From Spirochaetales bacterium Spiro_02 (GTDB taxonomy: Bacteria; Spirochaetota; Spirochaetia; Sphaerochaetales; Sphaerochaetaceae), in NCBI GenBank assembly GCA_001604275.1, contig LVBD01000047.1, forward strand, positions 1 through 37,673: 37,673 bases of DNA, given 5' to 3'. Positions 1 to 7,609 of this stretch are shown one piece after another; position 1 is the first letter of the stretch; every line of letters begins with the position of its first letter. The position numbers were made by a program, and so were the translations under genes. The notes under the pieces were generated by a model. The model was not told the DNA's origin. It did no database searches and saw only the letters and a list, made by a program, of their open reading frames with translations.

Positions 1-2
1 CC

Positions 3-471
3 TCCGTCGAAGACAGGATAGCACCTACTACTTTCCAACTACAGACATCCTACTTTTTTTGTCGGCAATTTGCTTGGGAAGGTGATTGTCGGATATCTGG
101 CGGATCGAACAGGAAGAGTAGGGCTGTTTGTGGCGGGCGAACTTTTCGTGACGCTGTTTCTGGTCCTCCTCGGGATAGCCCAAAGCTTTTTCCTCATCAT
201 GGCTACGGCGTTGATGCTTGGATTCCTGACGAAAGGGGCTGTCCCCATCACCAATGCGATGATCGCGGAGTCTGTAGCAGAAGACGGAACGTTTGAAGGA
301 GCGTATAGTGTCAATTCGGTGCTGATGAGCATCGCAAACACCGTCGCTCCGATCCTATTCGGAGTACTGGCCGAAACACTTGGGATTCAATCGGTGTTCT
401 TCGCTAGTGCCGTGGTCGCGGCGAGCAGTACGATCCCCGCCTTCATGCTGGTCAAGTCCAGACGATCGTGA
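3..471 (+). CDS. MFS transporter, C-terminal part, frame-interrupted at a T7 run
   Basis: This is the C-terminal half of a major facilitator superfamily transporter. From position 61 the frame gives several membrane segments and the MFS loop motif GYLADRTGR, typical of the cytoplasmic loop after a transmembrane helix, and ends at a TGA at 469-471. In the same frame there is a stop at 19-21 and no convincing start; a TTG at 70 has no ribosome-binding site. The frame starting at position 3 is open up to the seven-T run at 54-60. It would join smoothly to the main frame, reading ..QTSYFFVGNLLGKV.., if the run had six T. So the gene enters from outside the window and is broken by one extra T, or the T count is a sequencing error, or the tract is phase-variable. 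The substrate is unknown. Confidence 0.6.
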
Positions 472-573
472 GGATGTGCGTGCGCTACCAAACCCAAGCA
501 ATCCCAAGCGCATCGATTAGTGCAAGGGCAATTGCATCGGCGAGCCTACCTGCGTCTACTCCCCCGCATGTGA

Positions 574-641
574 CCCTACCAACGCCCTACCAACGCCCTA
601 CCAACGCCTGCAATCACCCTGCAATCACCCTGCAATCACCC
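574..641. repeat. Two adjacent triplets of 11-bp tandem repeats
   Basis: Positions 574-606 are three perfect copies of CCCTACCAACG. After two bases, 609-641 are three perfect copies of TGCAATCACCC. Both blocks have the same 11-bp period and copy number but different sequence. The second block ends exactly one base before the stop codon of the sugar symporter on the minus strand (642-644). The whole stretch 472-641 contains no gene that I can support. Confidence 0.9.
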
Positions 642-2027
642 TCATATGTCGAGAGCGAGGAGGCGTTCCCTGTTTTGGGATGTCTTCTCCGGTGTGAGCG
701 TATTCATCTTTGCGAATACAAGAACGCCGAACAGGAAGAAAAGAGCCGGAATCGTCGCCATATGCAAACTGATTCCCACTTGCGCGAGCGGACTGCCCGG
801 ATCTTCGGCGAAACCCGTGAATCGGTGCGTCGCCCAGAAAACGATGGCCTGACTGGCATAGCACAGCCGCATGAAAAACGCCCGGACCCCCATGACGACA
901 CCATCGTCGCGACGACCATCCTCGACGACGATCGCATCCATTACATCGGCCATGGCAGGACTCATGAACGTCCAGAAACCTCCGAAACCGATACCCCACA
1001 ACGTCATGAAAACGATGTAGCCAAGTTGCGTGCGGACGAACGTCATCGGAAACGCCGCGGCGGCCATCCAGACACACGTGATCATCAACATTTTTTGGTT
1101 GTTCTTCAACCGTTTTGCCAGACGGGTCCAGATGACGATGGACACCAACGTACCGACGAGCATCCCTGCGAAAATCGGAGTAGTGGCGCTACTGGACATA
1201 CCCAGGATATTGTCAACGACATAGTTGACGCTGCCCGTCATGCAAATGCACCCGCTCTGATAGAAGAACAGCAACAGGACGAACGCCATGAAATCCCGGT
1301 GCCTGAGCGCTTTCTTCATCATAGTGAAGAATCCGTTCTCCGCCGCGCCGAGGGCCTGCTCCATCTCGCGCTTTTTTTGGAACCTCTCGATCATCTTCCG
1401 GTTCTCCTTGATGCCCGGAAGCATCAGCAACGTACCGACGATGGTGATCGCGCCAAGGATGACCGCGCAGCGCAGATAGCTCGAACGATCTCCGTACGTG
1501 AAGAACAACGGCGGAACGATGAACCCGGAGGCGACACCGAATACCCCGATGACAGTCGAAATCGCCGCGGTCCTATGTCGTTCTTCCAAAGTCCTGAACT
1601 TGTCAGGGTAAAGACTCTGATAATTGACCTCCCACATGCTGTAGAATGCATCGAACAGGCAGATCGTCAAGAGCATCCAGATGAATACCCCCAACGGCTG
1701 GAGCCTCCCGTCCCAGCTTTCGGGGACGGCGAAAATCAGTACGAATACTACCGCGCAGAAAAGAAGGCCGATGACTATCCATGGCGTTCTGCGTCCGAAC
1801 CGCTTCGAGAACGGAGCGTTCTTGTTGGTGAAAAATCCCATGATCGGGTCGTTGACCGCATTCCAAAGGGAATACAGGATCGTGGCGACCGCTGCGAATC
1901 CGGCGGCAAGTCCGACTTCGTTCTCATAGAAGTAGAAAACGATGGCTCCATAGGCCCCTGTCAGGAATTCCGCAAGGAATTTCCCCATCCCGTAGGATGC
2001 CATGACGACTGTCTGCTTGGATTTCAT
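642..2027 (-). CDS. GPH-family sugar:cation symporter (MelB-like MFS)
   Basis: This is a 461-residue, twelve-helix transporter of the glycoside-pentoside-hexuronide:cation symporter type, which takes up sugars or glycosides with Na+ or H+. The N-terminal segment SYGMGKFLAEF, the NAVNDPIMG motif after helix 2, and the following FGRRTPWI loop are characteristic of this family. Length fits the usual 440-500 residues. An upstream extension to 2138 is open, but the start at 2025-2027 (MKSKQ) is chosen because AGAGGTGG precedes it and the family usually begins close to this point. The substrate cannot be read from sequence. It is transcribed alone, away from the GNAT gene, and ends at the tandem repeats. 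Confidence 0.88.
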   Translation of the reverse strand: MKSKQTVVMASYGMGKFLAEFLTGAYGAIVFYFYENEVGLAAGFAAVATILYSLWNAVNDPIMGFFTNKNAPFSKRFGRRTPWIVIGLLFCAVVFVLIFAVPESWDGRLQPLGVFIWMLLTICLFDAFYSMWEVNYQSLYPDKFRTLEERHRTAAISTVIGVFGVASGFIVPPLFFTYGDRSSYLRCAVILGAITIVGTLLMLPGIKENRKMIERFQKKREMEQALGAAENGFFTMMKKALRHRDFMAFVLLLFFYQSGCICMTGSVNYVVDNILGMSSSATTPIFAGMLVGTLVSIVIWTRLAKRLKNNQKMLMITCVWMAAAAFPMTFVRTQLGYIVFMTLWGIGFGGFWTFMSPAMADVMDAIVVEDGRRDDGVVMGVRAFFMRLCYASQAIVFWATHRFTGFAEDPGSPLAQVGISLHMATIPALFFLFGVLVFAKMNTLTPEKTSQNRERLLALDI

Positions 2028-2049
2028 CTTCCTGCCACCTCTTGACGGG

Positions 2050-2078
2050 ATTGTAAAAATATACAACCGGCATTGCAA
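2050..2078 (-). promoter_or_regulatory. Putative sigma70-like promoter of the GPH symporter
   Basis: On the minus strand TTGCAA (2073-2078) is followed after 17 bp by TACAAT (2050-2055). Transcription would start near 2043, leaving a very short leader containing only the ribosome-binding site. The -35 box lies within a perfect 10-bp palindrome, CATTGCAATG (2071-2080). This in turn lies between inverted AACCGG and CCGGTT half-sites, which could be an operator. Confidence 0.5.
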
Positions 2079-2222
2079 TGCTTTACCACCGGTTTTTTGC
2101 ATGGTATATTCAAAAAACATTGGTTTGATCCTTTCCATGGATGATGAAGATTCTCGGCGGCAATTCGGCCGACAGAGGTATGTCGCGTCATCCGGAGCAT
2201 ATGAATACGTCGGAGTATCAGT

Positions 2223-2771
2223 ATGATTGAATTTTCATTGTTGCCGAAAACAGGAAAAAAAGTAATCCGCAAAGCGGAGACGAGGGATCTGGACGCAATC
2301 ATGGACATCGTATGGCGGACCGTGATGCTGTTGCAGTCCGAAGGAAACATGCAATGGGGCGACGACTACCCGACGATCGACGATTTTTCCCAGGATATCG
2401 ATGACGGAACGCTGTATGTCTGCGAGACCGACGACGAAATTCTCGGCTTCCTCTGTTGCAACCAGATTCCTCCGCAGGAATATGGGACGGTGGCATGGTC
2501 CCTTCCGACCGATCCCGCGTTGATCATCCATCGGTTTGCGGTTTCTCCCGAGACGCATCGCAAGGGGATTGGTACCGCGCTGATGAAACAGGCCGAGGAA
2601 GTAGCACGTGCACAAGGCTGCAGGAGCCTGCGGACCGATACCTGTTCCCTGAACATCAGAATGCGCTTGCTGTTCGTCAAGATGGGGTATGAAAAAGTTG
2701 GGGAAGTGCATTTTGCGAACAGAACCCAGACGTTCTACTGTTTCGAGAAAATGATACCGGAGCTAAAATGA
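2223..2771 (+). CDS. GNAT-family N-acetyltransferase
   Basis: This 182-residue protein has the GNAT fold, which transfers an acetyl group from acetyl-CoA to an amine. The acetyl-CoA loop is visible as RFAVSPETHRKGIGTALM (motif A, with the R-x-x-G-x-G/A pattern) in the middle, followed by the C-terminal segment with LLFVKMGYEKVG. A tryptophan-rich N-terminal part (WRTVMLLQSEG) resembles the YjaB/RimI-like single-domain group. The ATG at 2223 is preceded by GGAG at an 8-nt distance. The substrate is unknown; small amines, peptides or antibiotics are all possible. The gene stands between the divergent sugar symporter and the diguanylate cyclase. Confidence 0.85.
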   Translation: MIEFSLLPKTGKKVIRKAETRDLDAIMDIVWRTVMLLQSEGNMQWGDDYPTIDDFSQDIDDGTLYVCETDDEILGFLCCNQIPPQEYGTVAWSLPTDPALIIHRFAVSPETHRKGIGTALMKQAEEVARAQGCRSLRTDTCSLNIRMRLLFVKMGYEKVGEVHFANRTQTFYCFEKMIPELK

Positions 2772-2813
2772 TGGAGTATTTCATGGGATGTTCCCGGCAT
2801 GAGGTCCTCCCGA

Positions 2814-2842
2814 TTGCGCCGGAACGAAACTTCCTATAGACT
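2814..2842 (+). promoter_or_regulatory. Putative promoter of the diguanylate cyclase
   Basis: TTGCGC (2814-2819), 17 bp, TAGACT (2837-2842). TATAGA at 2835 overlaps it and would give a 15-bp spacer. The -10 hexamer TAGACT is identical to the one proposed for argH. The leader would be about 40 nt. Confidence 0.4.
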
Positions 2843-2888
2843 ATGGCAAGGCAGCCGATCTGCTTCTAGAAATACCGGACGGGCGGAG

Positions 2889-4580
2889 ATGGTGAAAGGT
2901 GACAGAGCGTATTTCATTGTTCTAGTATTGTTCGTCGTTGCTTGTGTCATCGGAGCCGTGACCGTGGCCTATGCGGGGCGCACGTTCCATCTCGATGATA
3001 CGCACGTCTCTATCGATGTTCCCCGTTCCTATTCCACCGGATGGTACGATGTCTTGACGGGCGCTTCCGTGACCGGCGACGCAGCTCCCCGGGAGACTTC
3101 CGATGGATGGAGCATCTCCATTTCGAATGTCATTCCTGCCGATGTCGAACCAGGAAGCGTTTTCTGCATGTATACGAACTGGCAATCTGTCCGTATATAT
3201 CTGGAAGGAAGGCAGTTCGCATCCTATGCAACGGACAATCGATCGTCTTTCGGCTCTCTGTTCGGCAAAGTCTGGCTGTTCGTCCCCTTGCCCGACGATG
3301 CCGGAGGAAAGGAGCTGACACTCGAAATCTCATCGAAGTACGAGGAAATCAAGGTCGGGCTTACCCGGATGTTCATCGGCGACAGAAACGCGATCGCTTT
3401 CGTGATGCTCCAGAAGAATCTCCTTGCGGTCCTGTTTTTCAGCCTGACGGGGCTCCTCGGTCTCCTCTGCCTGCTGGTCGCGCTGTGGCAGGTTCGTTCA
3501 CACAGACGATACGGACAAGGGAGCTTCTTCTTCCTCGGGCTGTTCTTCCTGCTGTCGTCCGTATGGGTGATTACCGATTCTTCAGTACTTCAGTTCGTGA
3601 GTGGAAATTCGGCGATCGGCAGCCTGATTTCGGTATTCGTGTTCATATTGCTGCCGCTTCCATTGCTCCTGTTCGCCCGTTCAGTCTATCGAAACCACGG
3701 AAAGCTGCTCGTCTGGTTCTGTTTCGCCGATCTCATGCTCTTTTTCACGATCTACATCCTGTATGTTTCGAACCTCGTGGATTTCTCGATTTGTCTGCCG
3801 TTTGTCCATGTGTTCATGATCCTGGTGTCGGCGGTTCTCATCGGTACCGGACTCCGCGAGAAGATACGTTTCAAGAACGACGCGGCGTTCGCCTTGGTGG
3901 TCGGATGCTCCATCCTGTCCGTGTCGATCGTCATCTCCTTGTGGATGATCTATTCCCAGATTTTCCAGTGGTATCTGATGATCGTCATGGCTGGGCTGTT
4001 CTGTTTTGAATTCGTTTTGATCGTGGATCTCGGCCGGCGGTTTCTGATGATGATGAACGAACAGGCGAAAGTCGAAGTCTACAAGAAACTGGCGTATTCC
4101 GATTTTCTGACGATGCTCGGAAATCGAGCCGCATTCGACGATGCATTGCGACTCGCCTACGCCTCTTCCCGTTCTGCCGGAGGACCGAGCGCGCTGCTGA
4201 TTTTCGATCTGAATGAGCTGAAGCGTTGGAACGACCAGGCCGGCCATTCGTATGGAGACCTGCTGCTCAGGGATGCCGCTACGCTGCTCCGTACCGTGTT
4301 CTCTCCTGCGGGGGAGAGCTTCCGCATCGGTGGCGACGAGTTCGCTGTGATTCTGCGCAACTGTACGCTGGAGAAGGCGAGCGGTCTGCTTGCGGAACTG
4401 GAGCGGAAGATGGATGAGTATCGAGCGAAGACCGGAAAGGAACTGGTCCTCGCCTATGGATTGGCCATGTCCCGCGACGAACACGGCCGGCCGTATGCGT
4501 CCTCCTTGGAGTGGTTCAAGGTCGCCGACGAACGGATGTATGCCGAGAAGCTCAAGACCAAGGCCATGACGAGAAGCTGA
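2889..4580 (+). CDS. Membrane diguanylate cyclase with 7TM-DISM-like sensor and GGDEF domain
   Basis: This 563-residue enzyme is expected to make cyclic di-GMP from two GTP. Residues 8-28 form a transmembrane anchor. Residues 30-170 form an extracytoplasmic beta-rich domain of the kind placed before 7TM-DISM receptors. Residues 175-385 hold about seven membrane helices, and residues 400-563 form the GGDEF domain. The active site is GGDEF at 481-485, preceded by FDLNELKRWND, which binds metal and GTP. The inhibitory RxxD site expected near residues 472-475 reads SPAG, so classical product inhibition is probably absent. An upstream extension to 2799 is open, but the ATG at 2889 lies just before the first hydrophobic helix and just after GGAG, at an unusually short distance. 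The ligand of the sensor domain is unknown. Confidence 0.9.
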   Translation: MVKGDRAYFIVLVLFVVACVIGAVTVAYAGRTFHLDDTHVSIDVPRSYSTGWYDVLTGASVTGDAAPRETSDGWSISISNVIPADVEPGSVFCMYTNWQSVRIYLEGRQFASYATDNRSSFGSLFGKVWLFVPLPDDAGGKELTLEISSKYEEIKVGLTRMFIGDRNAIAFVMLQKNLLAVLFFSLTGLLGLLCLLVALWQVRSHRRYGQGSFFFLGLFFLLSSVWVITDSSVLQFVSGNSAIGSLISVFVFILLPLPLLLFARSVYRNHGKLLVWFCFADLMLFFTIYILYVSNLVDFSICLPFVHVFMILVSAVLIGTGLREKIRFKNDAAFALVVGCSILSVSIVISLWMIYSQIFQWYLMIVMAGLFCFEFVLIVDLGRRFLMMMNEQAKVEVYKKLAYSDFLTMLGNRAAFDDALRLAYASSRSAGGPSALLIFDLNELKRWNDQAGHSYGDLLLRDAATLLRTVFSPAGESFRIGGDEFAVILRNCTLEKASGLLAELERKMDEYRAKTGKELVLAYGLAMSRDEHGRPYASSLEWFKVADERMYAEKLKTKAMTRS

Positions 4581-4624
4581 TCCTCGGCGATGTGGCGCTA
4601 CATGAGTCGCCCATAAGGGCCCTT

Positions 4625-5197
4625 TTATTTCCGGTCCGGCGTATAGCGTACCACCATATGTACGACAGCCGGTTGCGCCGATTCATTGGTGATGGTGTGC
4701 TCGACATCGCAATGGTACATCAGGAAATCCCCTTTTCTGATTTCTGCGGAATTGTCACCGGCGGTGACCTTGACCGTTCCTTTGATGACGGTCAGGAATT
4801 CCTGAGTTCCCGGAAAGTGCGGTTCCGACGGAAGCGATGCATGAGGTTCGAAGGTCAGCAGGTACAACTCCAGATCCTCTACCATCGAAAGCGGCGACAG
4901 AATCTGAATCGTGACGCCATTCTTCGTCTTCTCAAGTTTCGAAGTAACCTCTGATGCCGGATTGAGAGAGAATATCCGTTTCGGCTGCGTTTCCATGTCC
5001 AGCAGATCCTGCAGCTCCACGCCAAGTCCCTTTGCGATTTTCCAGACCGTCGCGACAGTCGGATTGACTTTGTCCGACTCGATTTGGCTGAGCATGGCTT
5101 TCGAAACGCCCGACCGTTCGGACAGGACGTTGAGAGTGAGCCCTCTCGCCCCCCTGAATTTCTGGATATTCTTGCCGATCATCGGAGGATTTTCCAT
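4625..5197 (-). CDS. XRE-family regulator with C-terminal cupin domain
   Basis: This 190-residue transcription factor has an N-terminal helix-turn-helix of the XRE type. The segment RSGVSKAMLSQIESDKVNPT is the typical recognition region. The C-terminal cupin barrel (about residues 110-190) probably senses a small ligand; HFPGTQEFLTVIKGT and MYHCDVEHTITN are cupin motifs 1 and 2. Regulators of this design often control amine or amino-acid catabolic genes next to them. It diverges from the threonine dehydrogenase operon, so threonine or a breakdown product is a reasonable ligand, but that is inference. Two ATGs are possible: 5201-5203 lies only 2 nt after GAGGAG, and 5195-5197 lies 8 nt after it and is preferred. 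Confidence 0.88.
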   Translation of the reverse strand: MENPPMIGKNIQKFRGARGLTLNVLSERSGVSKAMLSQIESDKVNPTVATVWKIAKGLGVELQDLLDMETQPKRIFSLNPASEVTSKLEKTKNGVTIQILSPLSMVEDLELYLLTFEPHASLPSEPHFPGTQEFLTVIKGTVKVTAGDNSAEIRKGDFLMYHCDVEHTITNESAQPAVVHMVVRYTPDRK

Positions 5198-5269
5198 CTT
5201 CATTGCTCCTCATCCATTGGACAACGATTCCATGGGGTTCGCCTTGAGAGCGAGCCTGTTATCAAATTT

Positions 5270-5304
5270 GTTTGACATATCAAACTATGTTCAATATACT
5301 AAAC
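5270..5304 (+). promoter_or_regulatory. Near-consensus promoter of tdh-kbl overlapped by two 16-bp palindromic operators
   Basis: TTGACA (5272-5277) is separated by 17 bp from TATACT (5295-5300). The palindrome GTTTGACATATCAAAC (5270-5285) covers the -35 box. A related, less perfect copy, GTTCAATATACTAAAC (5289-5304), covers the -10 box. Their centres are 19 bp apart, close to two helical turns. This is what a dimeric repressor binding side by side on one face would use, and the divergent XRE-cupin protein is the obvious candidate. Confidence 0.75.
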
Positions 5305-5402
5305 ATATACGATATTGTATTGTGGCTCATGCCGGTTGTCAAGGCAAGTTCTGGTGACGGGCCTTTGCGCCGGAATCCTGTTCCGCGATACAGGAGGGCT
5401 CT

Positions 5403-6407
5403 GTGAAGAATATCCTGGTCATCGGTTCCCTCGGACAGCTGGGGTCGGAGATCGCCTTGGGATTGCGCCGCGAATATGGCCGCGACCATGTCGTGCTCAC
5501 CGATATCCGAGATGATGTCAACCGTCCGTTGATCGAGGGTGGCCCGTTCTATCGGGTCGATTGCCGCGATGGGGATGCGATCGGACGCATCGTGAAAGAA
5601 CATCGCATCGATACGATCTATCATCTTGCCGCGTTGCTTTCCGCGTCGGCGGAGAAGCGCCCTCTTGAAGCTTGGAACATCAACATGGGTGGACTCGTCG
5701 TGACGTTGGAGATCGCCCGCGAATGCCGTTGCGCGGTATTCACGCCGTCTTCGATCGGTGCGTTCGGTCCGTCTACGCCCAAACGCTATACTCCTCAGGA
5801 TACGATCCAGCGGCCGACATCGATCTATGGCGTGAGCAAGGTGGCGGGAGAACTTCTGTGCGATTATTACCACCATAAATACGATGTCGACACCAGGGGA
5901 ATCCGGTTTCCGGGCATCATCAGCAATCTTACACCTCCGGGAGGAGGGACCACCGATTATGCCGTTGAAATCTACTATGCGGCGGTCGAGAAGCATCACT
6001 ACGATTGTTTCTTGCGCGGCGATACCTATCTGGACATGATCTATATGCCCGACGCCGTCCAAGCCGCGATTCAGTTGATGGAGGCAGATCCCGGCAAGCT
6101 ACGGCATCGGAATGCGTTCAATGTCGCTTCAATGAGTTTCTGCCCTGAGGAACAGGCCGCATACATCCGTACCCGCATCCCGGATTTTACCATCGGGTAC
6201 GACATCGATCCCGTGCGGCAGGCGATAGCGGATTCATGGCCGGATTGCCTTGAAGATTATGCCGCGAGGGTTGAATGGGGATGGTCGCCGAAATATGATC
6301 TGGCTTCCATGACCGAGGATATGATCGTTACGATCGAGCGCCGATGTTCTCAGTCTGCGCAAGGTCGTGAACAGGAGGTGCCGAATGTTGGGAAATGTTC
6401 GAAATGA
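5403..6407 (+). CDS. L-threonine 3-dehydrogenase, NAD-dependent epimerase type
   Basis: This 334-residue Rossmann-fold protein of the extended SDR (UDP-sugar epimerase-like) family would oxidise L-threonine to 2-amino-3-ketobutyrate with NAD+. The N-terminal NAD loop is GSLGQLGSEIA (residues 8-18). The catalytic Tyr142 and Lys146 lie in IYGVSK, with PSSIGAFGP just before. That segment and the SVYG/IYG arrangement match the epimerase-type threonine dehydrogenases rather than the zinc-dependent Tdh. The next gene encodes the enzyme using the product, which supports the assignment. The start is GTG at 5403, preceded by AGGAGGG. The gene overlaps the next by 23 bp. A general sugar epimerase is the main alternative, made unlikely by the neighbour. 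Confidence 0.88.
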   Translation: MKNILVIGSLGQLGSEIALGLRREYGRDHVVLTDIRDDVNRPLIEGGPFYRVDCRDGDAIGRIVKEHRIDTIYHLAALLSASAEKRPLEAWNINMGGLVVTLEIARECRCAVFTPSSIGAFGPSTPKRYTPQDTIQRPTSIYGVSKVAGELLCDYYHHKYDVDTRGIRFPGIISNLTPPGGGTTDYAVEIYYAAVEKHHYDCFLRGDTYLDMIYMPDAVQAAIQLMEADPGKLRHRNAFNVASMSFCPEEQAAYIRTRIPDFTIGYDIDPVRQAIADSWPDCLEDYAARVEWGWSPKYDLASMTEDMIVTIERRCSQSAQGREQEVPNVGKCSK

Positions 6408-7575
6408 ATTGCGTCAATTCCTTGATTCCCTCGAATCGCAAGGGCTGGCGAAACATGAGCGGGTGCTGACGACGAGGCAGGGTGCCCATATCGGAGTGCG
6501 CGACGACAGGACGGTGCTGAACTTCTGCGCGAACAACTACCTTGGACTAGCCGACGATCCCTCTGTCGTAACCGCCGCAAAACAGGCGATGGGCCAGTGG
6601 GGGTATGGTCTTGCTTCCGTGCGATTCATCTGTGGAACGCAGGACATCCATATGGAGCTGGAGAAACGGATCAGTGGTTTTTTAGGAACGGACGATACGA
6701 TCCTGTTCACTTCCTGCTTCGATGCGAATGGTGCGGTTTTCGAACCGTTGCTCGGGCAGGAGGATGCGGTGATCAGCGACGAACTGAATCATGCGTCGAT
6801 CATAGATGGAATCCGGTTGTGCAAGGCGCAGCGGTATCGGTACCGTCACAGCGATATGTCGGATCTTCGCCGGTGTCTGACCGAAGCCGGCGATGCCCGG
6901 CGACGGCTGATCGCCACCGACGGCGTATTCTCGATGGACGGCGATATCGCCCGGCTGGGTGATATCTGCGATCTCGCCGATGAGTTCGATGCCATGGTGA
7001 TGGTCGACGATTCCCATGCCACCGGGTATATCGGGGATACCGGAAGGGGGACTCCCGAGTATTGGGGTGTGGCCGACCGGGTGGATCTGGTCACCACGAC
7101 GTTCGGCAAAGCGTGCGGAGGGGCGAGCGGAGGCTGTATCAGCGGTCGTCGGGAGTTGATCGATCTCTATCGGCAGCGTGCGAGGCCGTACCTGTTCTCG
7201 AATACGGTGGCTCCGGCGATTTGCGGCGGAACGATCAAGGTCATTGACATGCTGGAGGCGGGAAATCCGTATCGGGCGCTGACGATCGAGAACGCGCGGT
7301 ATTTCCGAAGACGGATGGAACGCGCCGGATTCGATCTCGTCAAGGGTGAGACCGCCATCGTCCCCGTGATGCTGTACGACGAAGTGAAAGCGGTCGCCAT
7401 GGCGGATGCGTTGCTCGATGAAGGCGTATATGTAATCGGGTTCTGCTATCCCGTTGTTCCGAAAGGCAGGGCGAGGATCCGAGTCCAGCTATCGGCCGCC
7501 CATGCCAAGGAGGATATCGACTACGCCGTGGACGCGTTCGTGAAAGTCGGGAAAAAAATGAGGGTGATCTCCTAG
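6385..7575 (+). CDS. kbl: 2-amino-3-ketobutyrate CoA ligase (glycine C-acetyltransferase)
   Basis: This 396-residue PLP enzyme of the alpha-oxoamine synthase family cleaves 2-amino-3-ketobutyrate with CoA to glycine and acetyl-CoA, the second step of threonine breakdown. Lys242 in TFGKACGG should bind PLP. Asp208 and His211 in DDSHATG contact the cofactor, and FCANNYLGL and ELNHASIIDG are family signatures. Length matches the usual 395-400 residues. The ATG at 6385 has AGGAGG six bases upstream and lies inside the end of the dehydrogenase gene, so translation is probably coupled. The related 8-amino-7-oxononanoate synthase is less likely because of the operon partner. Confidence 0.93.
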   Translation: MLGNVRNELRQFLDSLESQGLAKHERVLTTRQGAHIGVRDDRTVLNFCANNYLGLADDPSVVTAAKQAMGQWGYGLASVRFICGTQDIHMELEKRISGFLGTDDTILFTSCFDANGAVFEPLLGQEDAVISDELNHASIIDGIRLCKAQRYRYRHSDMSDLRRCLTEAGDARRRLIATDGVFSMDGDIARLGDICDLADEFDAMVMVDDSHATGYIGDTGRGTPEYWGVADRVDLVTTTFGKACGGASGGCISGRRELIDLYRQRARPYLFSNTVAPAICGGTIKVIDMLEAGNPYRALTIENARYFRRRMERAGFDLVKGETAIVPVMLYDEVKAVAMADALLDEGVYVIGFCYPVVPKGRARIRVQLSAAHAKEDIDYAVDAFVKVGKKMRVIS

Positions 7576-7581
7576 CGTGCG

Positions 7582-7608
7582 AAAAAGGCCATCGACACGT
7601 CCACGGCC
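7582..7608 (-). terminator. Terminator of exonuclease I gene
   Basis: On the minus strand a hairpin with GGCC arms and an internal GAC/GTC pairing (7587-7608, two mismatches) is followed directly by five T (complement of 7582-7586). It sits in the short gap between the convergent kbl and sbcB genes. Confidence 0.5.
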
Positions 7609-7609
7609 G

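Noticed and set aside
574-641. The tandem repeats as a CRISPR array
   Set aside because: Units are 11 bp with no spacers, and no cas genes are present.
468-2045. A 525-codon open frame on the plus strand
   Set aside because: It lies antisense to the GPH symporter; its composition is very rich in Arg, His, Asp and Glu, typical of a shadow of a membrane protein gene, and it shows no domain.
4610-4631. A terminator between the diguanylate cyclase and the XRE-cupin gene
   Set aside because: The GCCC-ATAA-GGGC stem has only four pairs; the T-rich stretch after it is suggestive but too weak to list.
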